Below are positions 24,983 through 37,221 of a stretch of 64,000 nt of DNA, piece by piece (position 1 is the stretch's first letter; every line of letters starts with the position of its first letter). Made by a program: the position numbers and the translations under genes. Location: positions 35,925,120-35,989,119 of the forward strand of contig OY740769.1 of assembly GCA_963513935.1 (NCBI GenBank). Direction: 5' to 3'. The DNA is from Aphrophora alni. Taxonomy: Eukaryota > Arthropoda > Insecta > Hemiptera > Aphrophoridae. Below the pieces are notes generated by a model, which saw only the letters and a program-made list of their open reading frames with translations, made no database searches and was not told the origin of the DNA.

Positions 24983-25409
24983 ATAGACAATTCATAATAC
25001 TTATATTATGCTGTTACCAATAGGAGGGGAATTCCAGATTCGGAGTTTTGTTTCAAAAGATTTCATATAATTGCAAGGCTTTGGCCAAAAAATCATTGCC
25101 GGACATACCCTAAAACTAATAACCCATTTCTTATCGTATAATATCATCGACCCTATAGGCTACTGAATCCCAGCCAGCTATAATTAATTGTAATATTATT
25201 TACAACTATTACAAGTTTTTAAAAAACTTAAACCTAACCAACATCTTAACAAATGATATTTGGGATTGTCCAAATCCGACAACACGTTTTATTAACAGGC
25301 AACTCTAAACTCATCATTAAACAACACCCAGTTTCTCATGACCCAAGTAATCAATTACTTTAGGCTGCCGTATTTTAAAATACTTCTGGTTATAAATTTC
25401 TAAAAATAA

Positions 25410-25640
25410 AAAAAAAACTGTCACTCCACTTTGAGTGTCGCGCACTGCCTCTACAGCTACAGATGCGCTGCCACATCTTTTTTGGGGCTCGTAGATCGTT
25501 CGCAAAGCACACAGATTAAATCCTTGAAACAACCAAAGATTTCACAAACCCACAGCCTGCCTGATGTGTCAAACGCCACAGTCACACCCAGGTAACGGCT
25601 ATATATCTCTGCTCTTGGATATATTAGTAATTGTAAAAAC
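25410..25640. other. GC-richer patch of unknown origin
   Basis: This 230-bp stretch has far more C and G than its flanks. Two overlapping minus-strand frames cross it (25317-25532 and 25457-25693). Pieces such as YLGVTVAFDTSGRLWVCE and GSASVAVEAVRDTQSGVT look more protein-like than the window average but match no family I recognise. Two open frames on one strand suggest a frameshifted coding relic, perhaps of a transposon, or an exon of an unseen gene. A plus-strand CAG/GTAACG donor-like site lies at about 25590. Confidence 0.25.
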
Positions 25641-25693
25641 GAGTGTATGAAGGCATGAAACCACTGGTGAAATTTAAAAGAAAGAAAAACCAA

Positions 25694-26733
25694 GACGAGA
25701 AATAAAGAAAATAGTTCACACCCGAAATGGAAATAAATTATAACAGGTTAGTGGTTTGGTGTTATTAAATATATTTACCGGTAAAAAAAAAATTAGAAGT
25801 AAGATTATTTTAAAATATTAGTCTGTAACGATTAATATTGACTACAATAAAAGTATTGAATTTTCTAATACAATTAATTATTACTTATGTTTTACAACGC
25901 TTCAACATTTTTGTCGTTATAATCAATTTATGTACATGTTATCTATGCGTAATTTACAGCATATTTCTGACAAAATTCTATTTTAGTGCAATAAAATTCT
26001 CTAGACCTATGGCAAAAAAAAGTAAATCTTATATCGTCCAATGTAAAAATGTAAAACATAGACGTGTTTGTTGATGTATGATGTAAGTGATGTCATATGT
26101 ATTCTCTTTATGAATTAGAAAATGGTACTAATAATGTAAAACTAAGTCTTGCTTGGTATGCTCTTTGTACTCCGAAGACTGTGGCTTTAAACGAACGATG
26201 TGTGTTTGACCCGTGTACATACCATTTTATTCATTCGCACGACAATCCAAATCCAGCCATGGTCTTCTTACGATCTTCCACCATTACTAGTACGAAGGTT
26301 AATTCATACTCATTTGTTGCCCCACCGTTCCCAACCTAAAAACAAAAAATGGAAAAGTGCCTATTCTATGCGTCCATATCACATTAACGGTGCAGGCTTT
26401 TTATTTTCACCGGATTCCTTGTTGATGTTGCAATGCAATGATTATAAAAATGGAAAAGGAAAATTTGCTATCGATATTTTTTTTTTTTTTACTCTCTTTT
26501 TAAAAATCCACTGTGAAATTCTGTACTGTTATATTTTTATAACATTATTTTAAGTCCTCAGTTCTAGATTAATAATATTACTAAAACGATAGTTTATAAA
26601 GTTAAACAGCTATTAAATATTATATTATGCTACAGGAAATGAATATTGTAGATATAATTATATTTTTATTAATATTAAAATATCTAAAGTAAAAATATAA
26701 CGACGTTACAGCTTAATATTTGTATATAACAAC
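25694..26733. other. AT-rich non-coding stretch before the gap
   Basis: Overlapping plus-strand frames of 78-117 codons occur at 25838-26553 but none resembles a known domain. The longest (26200-26553) ends in a T12 run translated as polyphenylalanine. Confidence 0.45.
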
Positions 26734-26933
26734 NNNNNNNNNNNNNNNNNNNNNNNNNNNNNNNNNNNNNNNNNNNNNNNNNNNNNNNNNNNNNNNNNNN
26801 NNNNNNNNNNNNNNNNNNNNNNNNNNNNNNNNNNNNNNNNNNNNNNNNNNNNNNNNNNNNNNNNNNNNNNNNNNNNNNNNNNNNNNNNNNNNNNNNNNNN
26901 NNNNNNNNNNNNNNNNNNNNNNNNNNNNNNNNN
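26734..26933. other. Assembly gap (200 N)
   Basis: Exactly 200 undetermined bases. The round size suggests a placeholder of unknown true length. The open frames calculated across it are meaningless. Confidence 0.99.
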
Positions 26934-28842
26934 AAATTACAAAGATTCGAAACTTTAGAACATTATTTTTACACTTACTGTAATCGAATTGGCTAAAACT
27001 GCGTTTCAATTTGTGTGACGGAATCGAGTCTAAATTTCTTTATTTATACAAATACGTTAAATGGTTATAACAATGTTAGTTCATCGTATTTCCTGACTAT
27101 AATTTAGTCAGACACGACGTATTTTTGTCACTATATTGAGTTTTTACCGTTGTACTGGACGGACATTATTGGTGCATTGCAGAGAAATAATTTTGGAGTA
27201 TTAGACTCAATCAAGTTGGACGGTTTTATTTAAACAACTATGAAACCAGAAGCAACTATGTTTGTTCTACACCCGATTTCACATCATTGGCAACTATATA
27301 AAAGGTAAATACTCTGCGTATTTATTTCAGGATATTTAAAAAATATTCAATCGGTATTCTGTTTAATAATAGATATAGTATATGAAGAATTTAGTTTTGT
27401 AGTTCCACAATGAAAACGTTGTTATTCGTAATAAACTCTTTAACCAAAATGACTGACAGATATTTAAACAATAATTACCTGGCGTAGGACTAAAATAGTT
27501 TGTTCTTTTTAAAATATTATTCTTATTTTAAATTTGATTAAACACAATAATACGATAAAACGAGGTATTCTCCACCACATCACCATATTTGTCTTTTCAG
27601 GAGGTAACAGGTTTGTCTAATAATATCACTAATGGTTAAGTGTGGTGTAAAAAATATGTTTGGTTTTGAGAATGAGATTGTGGAAACTTTTGTACCACAT
27701 ATGTATCTTACTGAACCACCTTACCTTATTGATTTTTGGAATCTTTAATCAAACACGAATATACAATATCAAATTAAAGCAACTCCCGACTGTCTACTCA
27801 GTAAATGTACACTACACACGGCTTAATTAGTTGGTGCTTATCTTGGGTTGGACATGACACAAATCAGCCGAGGGACATGAAACTGGGAATTGCTTCCCTT
27901 GTGGACATATTAGATGCAAATTATTCGTTATCGTTCGAAACATTATTTTTCATAGTAAATATTATGTAACAAAACTAAATATGTGTCTCATGTATTTGAT
28001 AGGGCAATAGTTTCAGCGTCTCAAAGTTGTTCGTAAAAGTCATGCAATTATACATACATGTGATATATAAAGATGTTGTCAGTGAACTGTAGTTATGTGA
28101 TACACAGGACAGTGGTTTGTCATAACAATACTGAGAGTAGACTACGGTTGTTAGACAATTAAACTGCTCTTTCTGTCAATATGAGAAAACTCTTTGGTGT
28201 TAATCTCCTGTTGAAGTATCGAACCAAGCTTATTAGTGGAATATTATTCACTGACAGAACAAATTTTCTAAACTTGTGTCTAGAGATTTATATGTGCAAT
28301 GGGCTGTTTTAAGTGGCGATACATGATTATTTTAATTCCTCTAAGACATTCATTATTCTTGCATGATTTTTTATGTTACAGTTGAAGTGTAAAATTCTCT
28401 ATGTTCTGATTGAGCAATAAACTAATCTTAGTTATGTATTAATAATATCCCTAACTTCACCAAATAGAATTAATTAGATAATCATATACCAACTAACCAA
28501 ATGCTGCAGAGATTCCGTTGGTTTACTTTTATTTTTATATAAATACGGACTTTGTATTTCCTTACGGCATAGGCGGTTTTCATAAGGTCTAATGCAATAA
28601 CATCTAGTATTGTTATCATTGACAATTTTTAATTTAATTGTTGATCATAATTTGTTGGGGAAACACAAATTAAGTGTTCATAAAGTTTTGGATTATTGCT
28701 ATCTTCCAACTGTTGGCAATCCCCTATTAACAATATAACTACAAAACAACCAAAAAATATATGAAATATAAATATGTCTATAATTTATTTCTAAATAAAA
28801 ATTTAAATATGTATACATAAAAGGGATTATTCCCTTATGATA

Positions 28843-28847
<5 letters not shown>
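26934..28847. other. AT-rich non-coding stretch
   Basis: No gene seen. A CTATATAAAAGG word at about 27294-27305 would make a good TATA box, but nothing downstream supports a transcription unit. Confidence 0.45.
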
Positions 28848-28897
<50 letters not shown>

Positions 28898-28909
28898 ATA
28901 TATATATAT
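28848..28909. repeat. (TA)n microsatellite
   Basis: About 62 bp of TA dinucleotide with a single TTT interruption near 28884. Confidence 0.93.
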
Positions 28910-30570
28910 TATCTTCTTAATTATTATTTCCTTTTGCCCAAATAAATTGTCGTTAAAAAAAGATGATTTAAAAAAATGATTTTAGTTTATTTTTGTAGCA
29001 AAATATTGTATTCCTAAATATTACAGAATAACTATATTTAAAATCACTAGTTATGATTAACAGAAGCCAGTACATATTTATTGCATACGAATAACTATTA
29101 TCATATATATATACGTTTACTTTGATAACTTTGATATAGGTTGTACTTGCTCATGATAAAGTTCTAACATAAAACGAATTAGGTATATTATTGTTTATAA
29201 TATTAAATATTATTATATTACGAAGTATCACAAATGTACAGTTGTACACACGAAAGTAGTTATCCTGGAAACTATCTTAAGGTAACACTCTCTTGTCTGT
29301 AAAAGCAACAAATCTTCTCAACATCTTGATATCTAAGTAGAATTTACTATCTTTTTAGTTAATTGGAATGTAAATATTAGATTTTATTTATCGACTATAA
29401 ACCTAACATAGAGTTGAATTTCCTTACAATATTGCTTATATTTTATGACATAGTTGATGTTAAAGCTGTCATGGTTGAAAATTCAATTACAAGAACACTG
29501 TTTGTTACTTTGTAAAGTTGCAGAAAGTAAAGAGACTTCTATCTATCTTGGAGATTTTTATGAATTAGATTATGCTAGAAACAAAACTGAAACAATGTAG
29601 AGTAGTTAGGTGGTGAGAATATACGTCATAATAGATGCATTCATGCTATCAACATAACTAATTGAACTATGTTTTCTCGAGTAATGGTCCTAAATGGATT
29701 AAACTAAATATCATCTTCCATGATTACCCTTAATATTTCAAACTATGAAAATAATACACAATCGAAAACAATACATATCAATACGATAAATTCCGGGTAC
29801 TATAAGATACAAAAAAAAACCAGACTACATGAATTCTCTTATTTAAACATCAAATAGTGATTACTCAAAGAGAAACAACATAATTTGGAAGTTATTCTAA
29901 GGTTCTAATTTTTATGATTACGTTATTCCACTGTTATCACTACGTGTATGATTTTTGGCAATTATGTTATTAATGTTACATTTTCGCTTTTATAGGGACA
30001 AACGACAGTCCAATAGTTCAAAAAGTAATATACAACAGACAAAGATATATAACTCTATAGTGTAAACGTCAGCAAGATTCAGGCAGTCAAGAAATATTGT
30101 TTTGCGACAATGCTTTATTTAAGATCTACAACAAATCAATACAAAGAGGTGGATATTTTATATTACCAAAATTTGTAGAGTTATTTTCTTGTTGCCAAAG
30201 TTATTCTTTATTTAAAATTAGTAAGAGTTGATGTTCATAAATTATCTTTTTATAAATTTTAAATGTGTACATTCATCTTTAGATATAATAGGAAATAAAG
30301 GTTGCACAAATAATAGTATCACTATAACATATGATAAGAAAAACAGCGACAAAAAATAGATTTGGTATTTATGTTGGTGGAATAGTTGATTGTTTATACT
30401 GCCTGAAATTTATACTTTTTCGTTACGCACGTGCCTATCAAGCGGCTCCTAATTGTTCATTATATTGTTAACGTTTAAAATTAGATTTTGTTTTACCCTC
30501 ATGTACGTAATTTAACCGTAACAAAAAATTTCAAGTAAAATATTAGTAATTCTTCTAATAGCCACAATTG

Positions 30571-30573
<3 letters not shown>
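28910..30573. other. AT-rich non-coding stretch
   Basis: No open frame, structured repeat or RNA gene that I can support. Confidence 0.5.

Positions 30574-30617
<44 letters not shown>
30574..30617. repeat. (AT)n microsatellite
   Basis: About 44 bp of uninterrupted AT dinucleotide. Confidence 0.94.
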
Positions 30618-30624
<7 letters not shown>

Positions 30625-33182
30625 ACTAGAGTTACGTATTAAATATCAGTGAATATATGACTGTTAATTTAATAAATGGTAAAATTTCAAAATGGCGACT
30701 GTTGATAAAGATTTTTGTTAATTTCCTACTATTCAATTAAGGAGGGTGAAATATCTCATTTCTGTAGTTTGGAGATCTGTATTATATTATACGAATTTGT
30801 GATCTGTTAACGAGCAAATTATATAACGCGAATGAAATTTTGATCTTCATACCTTAGAAGACCAGTTGAGTATTATGTTTGAATAGTCTTTATGGAACAA
30901 ATTATTGATATTAAATTATTTATTACAGGCCTGGTTCCGTTTTGTATACGTTTGGAAATACAAACAATAGATATCATAGACATACTACTTACCAACTGAT
31001 GTAATTAGCTTAGATAGTTTAAATAAACTAACACACGACAATTGCATTGCCAGAACTTACGTAGATGTGTTGGTTAGGGAATATATTGAAGTCGTTAGGA
31101 GACATTAGACGTGAAAACAAGCTGTACTAACACCTTAATCGTTGAATGCAGCACCATTTGGCGTGAATAATGACTTCCAAGACATTTTATTACAAATATA
31201 ATATCCTCTTTTTTAGATATATTATCGAACATAGCTGCATAGCACTAACTTGAGCTTGGCGAATTACCTTATGAGCATATAAAAAGCCTTGTAATAGTTG
31301 TTTAGAAAAACAATCATTCAATATAGTTATAAAATCTTTTCTTCTTTTTTTAATATATCTCATTAAAGTTTCGCACTCAAAAGATAATACTCTTCCATAT
31401 ACGGTTGAAATGTATTATCTTTTCGAAATTTGTATATAAACTAATAATATAGGCAAGAATAGTTCAATTACCCAATTTATCATTTTAAAATTATATTTCT
31501 TATCAATATTTAAATGTAATATTATAAATTGGAGAAGAAATATTACTTTATATTAAAAAATTTCAGATTCCTACAAAGTCCTAATGGTAGTTTTATGTAG
31601 TCAAAAACTAAAAGTAATGTTTGAAGATTAAATCCTTAATGCTTCCATACTATTCTATGCTTACAAATTGAATGAATGAGCATCTCACCATTATACGTCT
31701 TTATTCATATGGTAGGACCCATCTTTTAACTTTGATAGGTCAATGACCTATACTATTATGTATTTTAGTTTCTGCTCCAATCTTAGATATTTATGCTATC
31801 TCCAATTAAGTAGAGACTTGTAATAATCTTATTTATTCACAAAGTATGGTAATTTTAATGAAATTATTGCAAAACTATGTACAACACGTTCATTTTAAAT
31901 TACCGACTTCAATTAGGGATTTCTCAGAAGTGACAATTATATGAAGCCTAAATTTCTAGGGAATGTGTGACGAGCTCTTCACGTGTACAATAAACTGATA
32001 TATGATAATGGAGTTACGATTTTGAAATATTTCATAATAAAGAAATCGATTGAAGTCTCAAGACGGACCATACAAAGTATTGTAATATTATAAGATTTGT
32101 TTTTATAATCGACTAAAAAAAAAATTAAATGTAAATTATCCACCACATACCTATCCAAATTGTCGGTTTATAAGTCAAAATTAATGTTATCATCAAGAAA
32201 GTAATTCACATTTTGATGACGAAAAGATGAATCTATGAAACTTCAATCTTCGAAATAACTCTGAACACCCCACCTGTTTGCAATTAGTAAGCATTACTAG
32301 TCAAAAATCAATCATCATTGTTTGTTGTGCTGTTGTGAGATGTTTTAAAGTTATGCCGTTTATTATTATTTTATAAAAAGAGAAGGTTAAATTTCAGTTT
32401 GTTTTGCAAAATTTGTATAAATGTTATAATTATTCTAAAACGGAAGCGTGATGCCGTTATCTTCGTTATCGTATTATTATATTAAGTTTTGATTTTCATT
32501 TATTTCATGGCTGTGGTTTAAACAAAGTAATACAAGTTCCTTTTTCAATATTAGATATACAGTATGTTCTAATGTGGTTTATCCTTATATATATGAGAAA
32601 TGATGGCTAATATACTTTTTGTTTGCTTAGTATTATTTTTGTGTATGTTTGTGAAAGAAACATTGTCCAATATTTGTACAGTACGACATCTCTTTTAAAC
32701 AGTACGTCTAAATTTTATTTTTTTATTTTATTTATTTATTATTTTTTTTAATATGTCTGTGTTATAAAATAACTAAATTGTTATATATTTTGATTTCGTA
32801 CAAACTTTGGCATTTTTCTCACATTTTATATTGTCATCAAATTATATATTTATTTCTACAAACATCAATAATTTATTTAATTATTGGAACAAAAATAAAT
32901 TTCCATTTAGTAACGATAAAAAGTTCTAACATTTATATTTATAAAAAAACATGATGTACAAAAAAATCTGAGTATTTTGATATTGAAATAAAACTCGGAA
33001 ATTTATTAACGAGTTTTATGAACGAGTTTTATTTGACAATTTATGACTATAATTTAGTAAAGTACATTACCTCTTAAATGGTAACATAGAGCTAGGATTT
33101 CATGTTACAGTAAAGAAGTGATATTTCATACCTAAAATATTTTACTACTTTAATCACTTCAAAACAATATGTAAAAGCTATG
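30618..33182. other. AT-rich non-coding stretch
   Basis: No gene seen. T/A low-complexity tract at 32702-32750 and a 13-bp tandem repeat of AACGAGTTTTAT at about 33008-33031, just before the LTR element. Confidence 0.5.
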
Positions 33183-33186
33183 AGTT
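33183..33186. repeat. Target-site duplication (left), AGTT
   Basis: AGTT directly precedes the 5' LTR and is repeated directly after the 3' LTR at 39164-39167. A 4-bp duplication fits Gypsy- or BEL-type integrases. Confidence 0.75.
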
Positions 33187-35127
33187 TGTTACCAGGGGAC
33201 TTAAATTTAAGAAAGGCGGAACCAAAATGGTAACAATGTTTAGAAATAAAAAAAATTAAAAAAGACAAAAACAAATTTAGTGATTAACAAGGCTCAAGTT
33301 TATTGAAACAGAAAAAGAAATTTCAACGTTTCAGATTTTATCATTTACAATTGAGAAAGACATCCTGAGACAAAATTATCATAAACAGCTTATGATTAAA
33401 AAAAAATATTATAATTAATAATAGTTATACGCCCTTAATACAAAATATTATAATTTAAACAAAAAAAAAAAAAAATTAATCAATAGATTCTGAAAATTTA
33501 TCCCCCCTTTTTTTAGTTTATATATGTTATAGTTACAAAGTTTAACAAAACAATGAGCACAGCTTAACAATTAACAGGATTATCATTAATCCAAAAAAAA
33601 GATTATACGCCCTTAAATGTAAAAATTACAAAATAAAAAAAAAATGAAAAGATACTGATATTTATTCCCCCTTTTTTTTGTAACTTTATGAAATGATAAG
33701 TTTTTAAAACAGTTACATAATATTACTTATTTGATAAATTACTTAAATGCTATATTGGCCAATAAATATATATATATGTTTTAGATAAAAGAATTTATTA
33801 TAAAAGGAGAAGTTTATTTTAGAAAAGACATGAAAATTTTGAATATTTAATTTTATTAATTGACGTCAATTATTTTAATTTAGAAAATAACCTCTGGGAG
33901 GTTGTTAGGACCGAAAGTTTGCATGCAGGCTCCACCCAATAATTTTTTATATATTTTATAATTAATTACACAAGTCTACATTTAAAAGATAGTTTTTAAG
34001 AGAAACATATTCGCTGAAATAAATTTAGGCACATATACAATATGAGTTTAATTAAAGTTCTATAAAGTCAGTTTTTTGTAACATCACTTTTGTGCACGTG
34101 AAACTCTGAAGCTATGTTGAACAAAAACGTGTTTTGTTAACAGGACGAAACATGTTCAGATCTTTAACTGTGTTTCTTCTACCAGCATATTAGCTATGGC
34201 AAAAAACATGTTTTTAGCGTCTTGTACAAAATCAGACATGTTTTAGCATTAATGTTCATTATTAAAGAAAATATCTGGTTATTTGTCAAAATCAAAGAAA
34301 ATTGATTGTATAACAGAAATTCGTTAAGATTATAATTAAAAGCTTCTTAGATGACTATAAAGCTATTTATATATATTTCGTTTAGTTTAAAACAAAACTT
34401 GTATAAGACTTGCAAAATCTGCAAAAGTTTGTAAAACGAAATTTTCTGTTTTAGAAGAGATTTCTCTAATTGTTTTATATTTGACATGTTCAATAAGATA
34501 TTTTGATCATTTAAAGTTCAACATTAGTTTGCACATATTTCACATAATTGTTTTAAAACTCAAAATGTGCCTTTGCAAGGTTTAGTAAAGTATGTTTTAA
34601 CAAAAGAAAATTTTTATAATCATTGAGTTTCAAAAGAACATTGAATATTAAATAAAACATGAAATACATATTTTAAAGAATACATGATAATTAATAAATT
34701 ATTTTAAAGCATTAACAAAAATTTAAAACATGATAAAATCTGTACCTGGAAAATCCTGTCGCAGTTCACGTGAGCTTGTGCCGTGAAAATAATAATTTAA
34801 TTAACATTATAGACTAAAACGCACAGAAACTGTAGATTAAGCATCGTTGAAGACTGAAGCAGGATTTTGAGAATCAGGAGAGATTATTATATCTAACATA
34901 ACGATGTTAAAAAAAGTCAGGCATTGTGAGTGACTACCGGTAGACTAGATAACGGGTCTAGAGCCGGCAGGCTGTCTCCCGTTGTACTTTAGCCTCCGAT
35001 ATCATATGATCATTAGTTTTGGATAATCTCGCCGGGTGGCAGCATCTGTCAAGCGACGGAAGTTGGATGTGGAAATGAGTTAATGAAGTTATTTTGCGGA
35101 AGTGCTTTTTTGAATTTAAATGCTACA
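33187..35127 (+). repeat. 5' LTR, 1,941 bp, TG...CA
   Basis: Contains an internally duplicated module (33425-33518 and 33603-33680): TTATACGCCCTTAA, an A-rich spacer, then C5-C6 followed by T7-T8. A GC-rich island (33889-33940) contains GCATGCAGGCTCC, and a second GC-rich segment (34935-35060) has ACCGGTAGACTAG and GAGCCGGCAGGC words. CCCAATAA followed by an A/T tract at 33936-33965 could act as promoter sequence, but no decisive TATA box or polyadenylation site can be assigned. Confidence 0.9.
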
Positions 35128-35169
35128 GCTCTCCCCCCCCGAAAGACGGAGTTGGGGTGGAGTCAGAAA

Positions 35170-35265
35170 GGAGGCCAGAAGGGCCTCCCACAAAATTTTG
35201 AAAAAGGGACAAAGGGCCAGAAGGGCCTCCAAAAGGATTCTAAGGAAGGGGCCAGAAGGGCCTCC
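35170..35265 (+). repeat. Three GGCCAGAAGGGCCTCC repeats
   Basis: Copies lie at 35170-35188, about 35214-35230 and about 35247-35265. Copy 1 is a perfect 7-bp hairpin (GGAGGCC, loop AGAAG, GGCCTCC). The others keep GGCC/GGCC pairing. Copies 1 and 3 are followed by ACAAAATTTTGAAA. Confidence 0.9.
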
Positions 35266-35534
35266 TACAAAATTTTGAAATCAGGGCACCTGATAGAAAC
35301 AACGCTTCATAATGCTTTTATAATCACCACTCTAGGGTGTAGCCTCCTTCGGCACTTACTTATTAAATTTTGAAATTTCTACAGCGTCTCAGCTCTTCCC
35401 ACCTATCATTGGGACAAGCCCCCGACAGAAAGAGCTGAAGGATGACGCAAAGGTCGACATTGCTGTGCATGAACTGACTTTGTACTCTAAGGTACGTGGG
35501 GAAAAGGGGTGGAGTGGCACCTCGGGAATACCAA

Positions 35535-35640
35535 GTGGAGGTGACCACTCCGGGGACTGGGGAGGGAATGTGCATCGCACATTGGACTTACAGGAAAGGC
35601 CGGACTCAGACGGGGGGGAGTATCCTCTGAGCCGACCTTT
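35535..35640 (+). repeat. Hairpin cluster in the LTR-element leader
   Basis: AATGTGC-ATC-GCACATT (35567-35583) is a perfect 7-bp hairpin. AGTGG...CCACT pairs just upstream. CTCAGA...TCTGAG pairs around a G7 run (about 35605-35632). Such clustering between LTR and interior is where retroelements carry packaging or dimerisation signals. That role is inference. Confidence 0.6.
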
Positions 35641-37221
35641 ACATTAAATTACAAAAATAAATAAAAATAAAGAAAAACTCCTGAAGCCAATTAGGTCAGA
35701 TCATGCTCAGCGTCGTTATTTTTAAATTCCTCTTCTCCCATACGAAGAGAAATTTAAACTATTCACGGCTCTTAACAATTTTCGTGAGAAAAAGAATTTT
35801 GAAGGGTCTAAACAAATAATCCATTTGAAAAATAAACAAAGAAGCAGTATGAAACGTTGGGGAGTCAAAAAATTTTCTGCTGCGCAAAGCAGGGCTTGTA
35901 GTTGACTTAAGGTCTTATATGTGTATCTTTAATCATGTGCCCCAAAAAGGAATTTAAATTAATCAAAAAATTTATGTAAAAAAAAATTTCATCAAAAAAA
36001 AAATTTTAAGTGTTCAAAAAAAGTACAAAAGAAAGATGTGTTTAAAAAAAAGGTGTAGCAAAGTAAATATGTAAATAAAAGGTGACCCATGGTGAGGAAA
36101 ACCCAACTCCGGTTTTCTCAACCCTAAACAAAAAAACTAATTAAGGAACAAACATGTTGACCTGCTAATAAAAAAGACAAACAACCGAATAATTTAAAGA
36201 ATAGACAAACAGGCCAACCATGTTGTCCTACATACAAAAACTGGGCCCCTATAATTTGGAAAAGATAGAGAAAAAAAAAAATTAGCACGCAAAGATATAT
36301 TATTAAAGAGTGTTCAGCATTTCAGTTAACTATTAAACAAGTGCCACCATCTGCATCAACCAGTCCACTGCCATCTTAACTGTTACTCAACATGATAAAA
36401 TTAAAAAAAAAAATAAATAAAAATAATTTTCCTTCAAGATGACCAAAGAAAAAAAATTCAAAAGCAAGCTCAGTGTTCTTTAACGAGTCTTCTAATCGCA
36501 GCAAATCCACTGCCATCTTAACTGTTGCTGATAATTATTAAAAAAAATAAACCAAGTAATTTAAAAAAAAATTTCTTTTAAGATGATGCAAAAAAAGGTG
36601 AAAGAGCCAGAGAATGACTCAAGAATTATATGTAGTGTAGTTGTTGTGTATATGTGTGTGTGTAAGTATGAATTAGTTCAGACAAGCGAAAGAAAACTCG
36701 AGAAAATTTTTGAAGGAAATTTTGAATATTTTTTTGTTTTTTTTTGTTTCTAACTATTTCTGGGTTTTATTATTTATTTAAATTTTTTTTTGGAATTCCC
36801 GAATGACCCCGCTGTCTGGATCAAATTCAGTGAATGACTAGAGTGAAGTGTATGTGAATATATATATATATATAAAAATATTTAGGCAGACAAAATAATT
36901 TAAAAAAAATTTTATCGAAATTGGTTTAGAAGTTTTTGTGTAAGTGTTTATAAAAATAAATAAATAATAAAAAAAAAGAGACTATAGATTTATAGAGATT
37001 TAAATATTTAAACTAAATAAAAAAAAAATTTCATCAGCAACAGTTGTGCAGTATTTGAAAAAGCTGCAAAACATAAAAATGAGCCTTGTTTAACAAAGAA
37101 AATTTTGAATTTAAATTTAGATGGTTCCAATGCAAAATTTTGAAAATTAACTACGGTTCCAGAATTTAAAATTAACCAAGCTCTGTAATTTAGAAAAAAC
37201 CACGCTCTGCTACCAGAAACA

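Larger units (their letters stand above)
35128..37221 (+). other. Coding-empty interior of the LTR element
   Basis: The first ~520 bp (35128-35640) are GC-rich with hairpins. The rest is A-rich with many A8-A10 runs. The 96-codon frame at 35083-35373 begins inside the LTR and translates the GGCCAGAAGGGCC repeats as QKGL-type units, but the third copy is read in another frame, so it is unlikely to be a maintained protein. Words around TCCACTGCCATCTTAACTGT occur twice (36364 and 36506), marking a diverged internal duplication of about 142 bp. Confidence 0.7.

Noticed and set aside
26713..27009. Open frames across the N run
   Set aside because: They exist only because undetermined bases contain no stop codon.
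27294..27305. TATATAAAAGG as a promoter
   Set aside because: No CCAAT, initiator or downstream transcription unit supports it. TATA-like words are expected by chance in this composition.
35083..35373. 96-codon frame as a gag-like gene
   Set aside because: It begins inside the LTR, consists of translated nucleotide repeats read in inconsistent frames, and has no zinc knuckle or capsid motif.
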